A stretch of 64,000 bases of DNA, from NCBI GenBank assembly GCA_002397315.1, contig DHAE01000006.1, forward strand, positions 1 through 64,000. The letters run 5' to 3'. The notes under the pieces were generated by a model, which searched no databases, was not told the origin of the DNA, and saw nothing but the letters and a program-made list of their open reading frames with translations. The translations under genes were made by a program, and so were the position numbers. This document shows, in pieces, positions 58,946-64,000 of this stretch; within the stretch, counting starts at the first letter, position 1; each line of letters starts with the position of its first letter. The DNA is from Comamonadaceae bacterium UBA4962 (GTDB lineage: Bacteria; Pseudomonadota; Gammaproteobacteria; Burkholderiales; Burkholderiaceae_C).

Positions 58946-60565
58946 ATGCACGCCAGCGCCCACGTCGACACCTTCGCGCGCGACCGCCTGCCGCCCGCCG
59001 CGCAGCAGCCCGAGTACCTGTTCGAGCTGCCCGAACTGCAGTTCCCCGAGCGCCTCAACTGCGCCGATCCGCTGCTGGACGTGCACGTGCGCGAAGGCCG
59101 CGGCGGGCGCCCCTGCCTCCGCGCGCCGGGCGGCCTCTGCTGGACGTATGCCGAACTGCAGGAGAAAGCCCACCGCATCGCCAACGTGCTGGTGAACCGC
59201 ATGGGCCTGCAGCCCGGCAACCGCGTGCTGCTGCGCGCGCCCAACAACCCCATGCTCGCTGCCTGCTGGTTCGCGGTGATGAAGGCCGGCGGCATCGCCG
59301 TGGCCACCATGCCGCTGCTGCGGGCCAAGGAACTCAACGCGATCATCGACATCGCCCAGGTCACGCATGCGCTCTGCGACGCATCCCTGGCCGAAGAGCT
59401 GGCGCTGGCCGCGGCGGAGCCCGGCTCGCCGCTGCGTGCGGTGTGCCACTTCCACGATGCCGGGCCCGAAGGCCTGGAGGCACTGATGGCCGACGCCTCG
59501 GCCGAGTTCACCAACGTGGACACCGCCTCCGACGACTGCTGCCTGCTGGGCTTCACCTCCGGCACCACGGGGGTGCCGAAGGCGACGATGCATTTCCACC
59601 GCGACGTGATGGCGATCTGCCTGTGCTGGCCGCCCCATGTGCTGCGCCCGCGGGCCGACGACGTGTTCATCGGCAGCCCGCCGCTGGCCTTCACCTTCGG
59701 GCTGGGCGGGCTGCTGCTGTTCCCGCTGCACGTGGGGGCCTGCGCGGTGCTGCTGGAAAAGGCCGGGCCGCCCCAGCTGCTCCAGGCGATCCAGGAGTTC
59801 GGGGCGACGGTGCTGTTCACGGCGCCCACTTCGTACCGCACGCTGGCCGCCGAGGGCGCGCTGCTGCGCGGCACGGCGTTGCGCAAGTGCGTGTCCGCCG
59901 GAGAGGCGCTGCCGGCCTCGACGCGCGCGCTCTGGAAGGAGGCGACCGGCATCGAGCTGATCGACGGCATCGGCGCCACCGAGATGCTGCACATCTTCAT
60001 TTCGCACGACGAGGCGGGCGCGCGGCCGGGCGCCACGGGCCGGCCCGTGCCCGGCTACCGGGCGCGCGTGGTGGACGACGCGGGTCGCGAAGTGCCGCCG
60101 GGCACCATCGGGCGGCTGGCGGTGCAGGGGCCCACCGGCTGCCGCTACCTGTCGGATCCGCGCCAGCGGGCCTACGTGCAGAACGGCTGGAACCTGACCG
60201 GCGACGCCTACCGGATGGATGCCGACGGCTACTTCTTCTACCAGGCGCGCACCGACGACATGATCATTTCGGCCGGCTACAACATCGCCGCGCCGGAGGT
60301 GGAGGAGGCGCTCATGGCCCACCCCGCGGTGGCCGAATGCGCGGTGATCGGCGTGCCGGACGAACACCGCGGCCAGATCGTCAAGGCGTTCGTGGTGCTG
60401 CGGCCCGGTACCGCGGCGGACGAGTCCACCGTGCAGCTGCTGCAGGATTTCGTCAAGCGCACGGTCGCTCCGTACAAGTACCCCCGCGCCGTGGAATTCA
60501 TCGAACGGCTGCCGCGCACGCCGACGGGCAAGCTGCAGCGCTTTAAGCTACACGCCCCGGCATGA
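58946..60565 (+). CDS. aryl-CoA ligase, 2-aminobenzoate-CoA ligase or benzoate-CoA ligase type
   Basis: A 539-residue adenylate-forming enzyme that activates an aromatic acid to its CoA thioester. The P-loop-like motif is LLGFTSGTTGVPKATMH near residue 195. The adenylation core shows DGIGATEMLHIF and the C-terminal hinge/lysine region RTDDMIISAGYN...PRTPTGKLQRF. Similarity is to benzoate- and 2-aminobenzoate-CoA ligases. Start ATG 58946 has an AAGGAAG site; an earlier TTG in frame is rejected. It provides the substrate of the monooxygenase-reductase encoded first in the operon. Confidence 0.92.
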   Translation: MHASAHVDTFARDRLPPAAQQPEYLFELPELQFPERLNCADPLLDVHVREGRGGRPCLRAPGGLCWTYAELQEKAHRIANVLVNRMGLQPGNRVLLRAPNNPMLAACWFAVMKAGGIAVATMPLLRAKELNAIIDIAQVTHALCDASLAEELALAAAEPGSPLRAVCHFHDAGPEGLEALMADASAEFTNVDTASDDCCLLGFTSGTTGVPKATMHFHRDVMAICLCWPPHVLRPRADDVFIGSPPLAFTFGLGGLLLFPLHVGACAVLLEKAGPPQLLQAIQEFGATVLFTAPTSYRTLAAEGALLRGTALRKCVSAGEALPASTRALWKEATGIELIDGIGATEMLHIFISHDEAGARPGATGRPVPGYRARVVDDAGREVPPGTIGRLAVQGPTGCRYLSDPRQRAYVQNGWNLTGDAYRMDADGYFFYQARTDDMIISAGYNIAAPEVEEALMAHPAVAECAVIGVPDEHRGQIVKAFVVLRPGTAADESTVQLLQDFVKRTVAPYKYPRAVEFIERLPRTPTGKLQRFKLHAPA

Positions 60566-60648
60566 TGCCGGCGCGCGGCGTTTTCCCGCGTCTCGCGCGA
60601 TCCATCCCTTCCATCCACCGCCTCCCGCCCACTGCCAAGGAGCCTTCG

Positions 60649-61851
60649 ATGCCATTCCTCCCGTCCCGCGCGCACCGCCTCTCGACTCGTGCCGCCGCCC
60701 TCGGCGCCGCCATCGCCCTGCTGGCCGGCGGCGCCCAGGCGGCGGACCAGGTCAAGGTCGGCCTGCTGACCACGCTCTCGGGGCCCGGATCCGGCCTCGG
60801 CATCGACATCCGCGACGGCTTCCAGCTCGCCGTGAAGCAGGGCGCCGGAAAGCTCGGCGGCCTGCCGGCCGAAGTGACCGTGGCGGACGACCAGCAGAGC
60901 CCCGACGCGGCCAAGCAGACGGCCGACCGGCTCGTGAAGCGCGAGCGCGTCGATTTCATGACCGGCATCGTGTTCTCCAACGTGATGCTGGCCGTGGGCC
61001 AGCCGGTGTTCCAGTCGCGCACCTTCTACATCAGCGCCAACGCCGGGCCGTCGCAGTACGCGGGGGCGCAGTGCAATCCGTACTTCTTCAGCGCCTCCTA
61101 CCAGAACGACAACATGCACGAGGCCGTGGGCAAGACCGTGCAGGACCGCGGCTTCAAGAAGGTGGCGCTGCTCGCGCCCAACTACCCGGCGGGCAAGGAC
61201 GCGCTGGCCGGCTTCAAGCGCTACTACAAGGGCGAGGTGGTGATGGAGGCCTATACGCCGCTGAGCCAGCTCGACTACGGCGCGGAGCTGTCCAAGATCC
61301 GCGCCTCGGGCGCCGACGCGGTGTTCGTGTTCCTGCCGGGCGGCCTGGGCGTGAACTTCGTCAAGCAGTTCACCGGCGCCGGCCTGGGCAAGGAGATGAA
61401 GCTTTTCGCCCCGGGATTCTCGGCCGACGAGGACGTGATCCGCGCGGTGGGCGATGCCATGGTGGGCATCTTCAACAGCTCGCAGTGGGCGCACGACATG
61501 GACAACGCCGCCAACAAGCGCTTCGTGGCCGACTTCCAGAAGGAATACGGCCGCCTGCCGACGCTCTACGCCGCGCAGGGCTACGACGCCGCCCGGCTCA
61601 TCGACGGCGCCGTGCGCCGCGTGGGCGGCAAGCTGGAGGACAAGGCCGCGCTGCGCAAGGCGCTGGAGGCCGCGCCGTTCGAATCGGTGCGCGGGCCGTT
61701 CCGCTTCAACACCAACCACTACCCCGTGCAGGACTACTACCTGCGCGAGGTGGTGAAGGACGGGCAGGGCCGCATCACCAACAAGACCGTCGGCCGCGTG
61801 TTCGAGGCGCATGCCGACGCCTACGTCGGCGAATGCCGCATGCCCTCCTGA
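60649..61851 (+). CDS. branched-chain-type ABC transporter substrate-binding protein (aromatic acid uptake)
   Basis: A 400-residue periplasmic binding protein of the LivJ/LivK class. The signal peptide (residues 1-31) ends GGAQAADQVK. The mature fold shows VGLLTTLSGPGSGLGIDIRD, ADDQQSPDAAKQTADRLV, VKFMTG-like RVDFMTGIVFSNV and YPAGKDALAGFKRYY. This subfamily often binds aromatic acids when placed in aromatic degradation operons. ATG 60649 has a strong AAGGAG site. The frame is open 29 codons upstream, but only this start gives a signal peptide. Confidence 0.92.
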   Translation: MPFLPSRAHRLSTRAAALGAAIALLAGGAQAADQVKVGLLTTLSGPGSGLGIDIRDGFQLAVKQGAGKLGGLPAEVTVADDQQSPDAAKQTADRLVKRERVDFMTGIVFSNVMLAVGQPVFQSRTFYISANAGPSQYAGAQCNPYFFSASYQNDNMHEAVGKTVQDRGFKKVALLAPNYPAGKDALAGFKRYYKGEVVMEAYTPLSQLDYGAELSKIRASGADAVFVFLPGGLGVNFVKQFTGAGLGKEMKLFAPGFSADEDVIRAVGDAMVGIFNSSQWAHDMDNAANKRFVADFQKEYGRLPTLYAAQGYDAARLIDGAVRRVGGKLEDKAALRKALEAAPFESVRGPFRFNTNHYPVQDYYLREVVKDGQGRITNKTVGRVFEAHADAYVGECRMPS

Positions 61852-61871
61852 GCCGCGGGCCGGTCGCGCGC

Positions 61872-62792
61872 ATGACGGGGCTCCTGCTTCTCGAGCAATC
61901 GCTCAACGGCCTGCAGTTCGGGCTGATGCTGTTCCTGCTGGCCGCCGGACTCACGCTGGTGTTCGGCATCATGGACATGATCAACCTGGCGCACGGCTCG
62001 CTCTACATGGTGGGCGCCTACCTGATCGCGGCCATCGCCACGGCGTCGGGCTCGTTCTGGATCGGACTCGCGGGCGGCACGCTCGCCACGGCGGCGATCG
62101 GCGTGCTGCTGGAGGTGTCCGTGCTGCGGCGCCTCTACCGGCGCGACCACCTCTCGCAGGTGCTCGGCACCTTCGCGATCCTGCTCATGGCCAACGAGGC
62201 CGTGCGCATGGTCTGGGGTTCGCAACCGGTGCCGCTCAATCCACCGCCCGCGCTCGCCGGCCCCGTGGAGCTGCTGCCGGGCTTCTCCTACCCGGCCTAC
62301 CGGCTCTTCATCATCGGCGTGGGGCTGGCGGTGGCGCTGCTGCTCTACGTGCTGGTCACGCGCACGCGCGTCGGCATGCAGGTGCGCGCGGGCGCCTCCA
62401 ACCGCGAGATGGCGATGGCCATGGGCACCAACGTGCGCCGGCTGTTCACCGGCATCTTCGCGCTCGGCGCCGCGCTCTGCGCGATCGCGGGCGGCATGCT
62501 CGGGCCGCTGCTGGCCGTGCAGGTGGGCATGGGCGAGAGCATCCTCATCCTGGCCTTCGTGGTGATCGTGATCGGCGGCATCGGCTCCATCCGCGGTGCG
62601 CTGGTCGGGGCGCTGCTGGTCGGGCTGGTGGACACCGCCGGCCGCACCCTCGTTCCGTTGCTCGCCGAGCGCCTGCTGGGGCCTGCGGCCGCGGCCGGCG
62701 CGGGCCCGGCCGTGGCGTCGATCCTGATCTACGTGCTGATGGCGGCGGTGCTGTTCTGGAAGCCGCGCGGCCTGTTTCCCTCCCATGGCTGA
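61872..62792 (+). CDS. branched-chain-type ABC transporter permease (LivH-like)
   Basis: A 306-residue inner-membrane permease with about eight hydrophobic helices. The LivH-type signature FGIMDMINLAHGSLYMVGAY lies near residue 30, and the cytoplasmic loop is VRAGASNREMAMAMGTNVRR near 175. Later FVVIVIGGIGSIRGALVGAL is typical. ATG 61872 (MTGLLLLEQS) begins at the first helix; an in-frame ATG 33 bases upstream would overlap the binding-protein stop. Its stop overlaps the next permease by 8 bases. Confidence 0.92.
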   Translation: MTGLLLLEQSLNGLQFGLMLFLLAAGLTLVFGIMDMINLAHGSLYMVGAYLIAAIATASGSFWIGLAGGTLATAAIGVLLEVSVLRRLYRRDHLSQVLGTFAILLMANEAVRMVWGSQPVPLNPPPALAGPVELLPGFSYPAYRLFIIGVGLAVALLLYVLVTRTRVGMQVRAGASNREMAMAMGTNVRRLFTGIFALGAALCAIAGGMLGPLLAVQVGMGESILILAFVVIVIGGIGSIRGALVGALLVGLVDTAGRTLVPLLAERLLGPAAAAGAGPAVASILIYVLMAAVLFWKPRGLFPSHG

Positions 62793-63795
62793 AAGCACCA
62801 TGCCGTCCAATTCCTCCCACCCCTCCAGCCTGCTGGACCACGGCCTGCACCCGCGCTGGAGCATCCCGCTGCTGGTGCTGCTGGCGCTGCTGCCCACCAT
62901 CGCGCAGGCGCTGGACGAGGGCTTCTACATCGGCGTGGCGAGCCGCATCCTGGTCTTCGCGCTGGCCGCCACCAGCCTGAACCTGATCCTCGGCTTCGGC
63001 GGCATGGTCAGCTTCGGCCATGCGGCCTTCGTGGGCGTGGGCGCGTACGCGGTCGGCATCCTGATGCAGGAGGGCATCGCCTCCGCCTGGCTCGCCTGGC
63101 CGGCCGCCATCGCCGCGGGCGCGCTGTTCGCCTTCGTGATCGGCCTGGTCAGCCTGCGCACGCAGGGCGTGTACTTCATCATGATCACGCTCGCGTTCGC
63201 GCAGATGCTGTTCTACCTGATGGTGTCGCTCAAGGCCTATGGCGGCGAGGACGGCCTCTCGCTCGCGTCGCGTTCGCAGGTCGGCCCCTGGCTCGATCTG
63301 GCGGATGACGCGCGCTTCTACTACTGCGTGCTGGCGCTGTGCGTGCTGGTCTTCATCGGCCTCGCGCGGCTGCTCAATGCCCGCTTCGGCCATGCGCTGC
63401 AGGGCATCCGCGAGAACGAGACGCGCATGGCCGCGCTCGGCGTGCCCGTCTACCGCACCAAGCTCGCGGCCTTCACGCTCGCGGGCGCCATCGCCGGGCT
63501 CGCGGGCGCGCTGCTGGCCAACCAGGCCGGCTTCGTCAGCCCCGCGGCGCTGCAGTGGAGCCAGTCGGGCATGCTGATGGTGATGGTGATCCTGGGCGGG
63601 GTGGGGCGCCTCTACGGCGGCTTAGTCGGCGCGGTGGCCTTCCTGCTGATCGAGGAGGTGCTGGCGGCCCACACCATGCACTGGCAGTTCGGCCTGGGCG
63701 CGGTACTGCTCGTCGTGGTGCTGGTGGCGCCCAACGGGCTGCTGAGTCTCGCGCGGGCCGATCGCGCCGGTCGTGCGAGGGCGGGGCGGCCATGA
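62785..63795 (+). CDS. branched-chain-type ABC transporter permease (LivM-like)
   Basis: A 336-residue inner-membrane permease, the second transmembrane subunit of the importer. The LivM signature is LILGFGGMVSFGHAAFVGVGAY near residue 68, and the EAA-like loop is LQGIRENETRMAALGVPVYR. Eight or more hydrophobic segments are visible, with GGVGRLYGGLVGAVAF near the end. A polar N-terminal stretch of about 28 residues precedes the first helix. It overlaps the upstream permease by 8 bases and the ATPase start by 4 (ATGA). Confidence 0.92.
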   Translation: MAESTMPSNSSHPSSLLDHGLHPRWSIPLLVLLALLPTIAQALDEGFYIGVASRILVFALAATSLNLILGFGGMVSFGHAAFVGVGAYAVGILMQEGIASAWLAWPAAIAAGALFAFVIGLVSLRTQGVYFIMITLAFAQMLFYLMVSLKAYGGEDGLSLASRSQVGPWLDLADDARFYYCVLALCVLVFIGLARLLNARFGHALQGIRENETRMAALGVPVYRTKLAAFTLAGAIAGLAGALLANQAGFVSPAALQWSQSGMLMVMVILGGVGRLYGGLVGAVAFLLIEEVLAAHTMHWQFGLGAVLLVVVLVAPNGLLSLARADRAGRARAGRP

Positions 63796-64000
63796 GCGCG
63801 CGCGTCCTCCTGCGGACCGAGCAACTGGTGCGCCGCTTCGGCGGCCTGCTCGCCACCGACCATGCGGACCTGTCGGTGCTCGAAGGCGAAGTGCACGCCC
63901 TCATCGGCCCCAACGGCGCCGGCAAGACGACGCTGATCCACCAGCTTTCCGGCACGCTCGCGCCCACCAGCGGGCGGATCCATTTCGACGGCGAGGACGT
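63792..64000 (+). CDS. branched-chain-type ABC transporter ATP-binding protein (LivG-like), 3' truncated
   Basis: Only the first 69 codons are inside the window. They show a standard ABC start (RTEQLVRRFGGLLATDHADL) and Walker A GPNGAGKTT near residue 39, followed by LSGTLAPTSGRIHFDGED. It overlaps the LivM-like gene by four bases and is clearly the next gene of the importer operon. A second ATPase (LivF-like) is expected beyond the edge. Confidence 0.9.
   Translation, partial: MSARVLLRTEQLVRRFGGLLATDHADLSVLEGEVHALIGPNGAGKTTLIHQLSGTLAPTSGRIHFDGED

Overview
The window is a stretch of bacterial chromosome with very high GC, densely packed and almost entirely coding. Gene content and order (bamD facing away from dnaE, clpS-clpA, hemF-rsfS-rlmH-maf-rng, a DUF853 gene divergent from yebC, several lineage-specific small operons) point to a beta-proteobacterium of the Comamonadaceae, most likely Acidovorax or a close relative. 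This assignment rests on protein similarity and synteny recalled from memory, not on a search. I see no rRNA, tRNA, CRISPR array, prophage or intact insertion sequence. The only mobile-looking item is a 110-bp MITE-like palindrome between maf and rng.

Layout. 1-15.8 kb is housekeeping: a PP2C phosphatase, a DinG/YoaA-type Fe-S helicase, bamD, dnaE, clpS-clpA, a secreted alpha/beta hydrolase with a lytic transglycosylase, exonuclease I and a sirtuin. 15.9-22.1 kb is an alcohol/aldehyde oxidation module: an AcoR-type sigma-54 activator, a DUF779 protein, a Zn alcohol dehydrogenase and an NAD aldehyde dehydrogenase. A -24/-12 promoter and an upstream palindrome lie in front of the aldehyde dehydrogenase gene. 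22.3-29.7 kb is accessory: a tiny J-domain protein followed by three uncharacterised genes in a tight operon, an AraC regulator with a LysE exporter, and a Cys-rich small-protein pair divergent from a winged-helix/TPR regulator.

29.7-38 kb looks like a nucleobase/nucleoside salvage region: a cytosine-deaminase-like amidohydrolase, a BMP-type ABC importer (binding protein, double ATPase, two permeases) and uracil phosphoribosyltransferase. A DUF4230 protein and a GNAT acetyltransferase sit inside it. 38-47.8 kb holds a threonine-dehydratase-like PLP enzyme, an enoyl-CoA hydratase, a GST, a DUF853 ATPase, yebC, purD, hemF, rsfS (with a long histone-like Ala/Lys tail), rlmH and maf. The nadD gene I would expect between hemF and rsfS is not there. 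48-52.8 kb has rng, a lower-GC orphan gene and an RsbQ-like hydrolase directly coupled to a PAS histidine kinase.

From 53.0 kb to the right edge runs one long operon for degradation of an ortho-substituted benzoate through its CoA thioester, by my reading 2-aminobenzoate (anthranilate) or salicylate. It encodes a monooxygenase/Old-Yellow-Enzyme fusion, an SDR, a MarR regulator, an enoyl-CoA hydratase, an acyl-CoA dehydrogenase, an aryl-CoA ligase, and a branched-chain-type ABC importer whose first ATPase gene is cut by the window end. A 13-bp palindrome overlapping the -35 box of its promoter is a strong candidate operator for the MarR protein.
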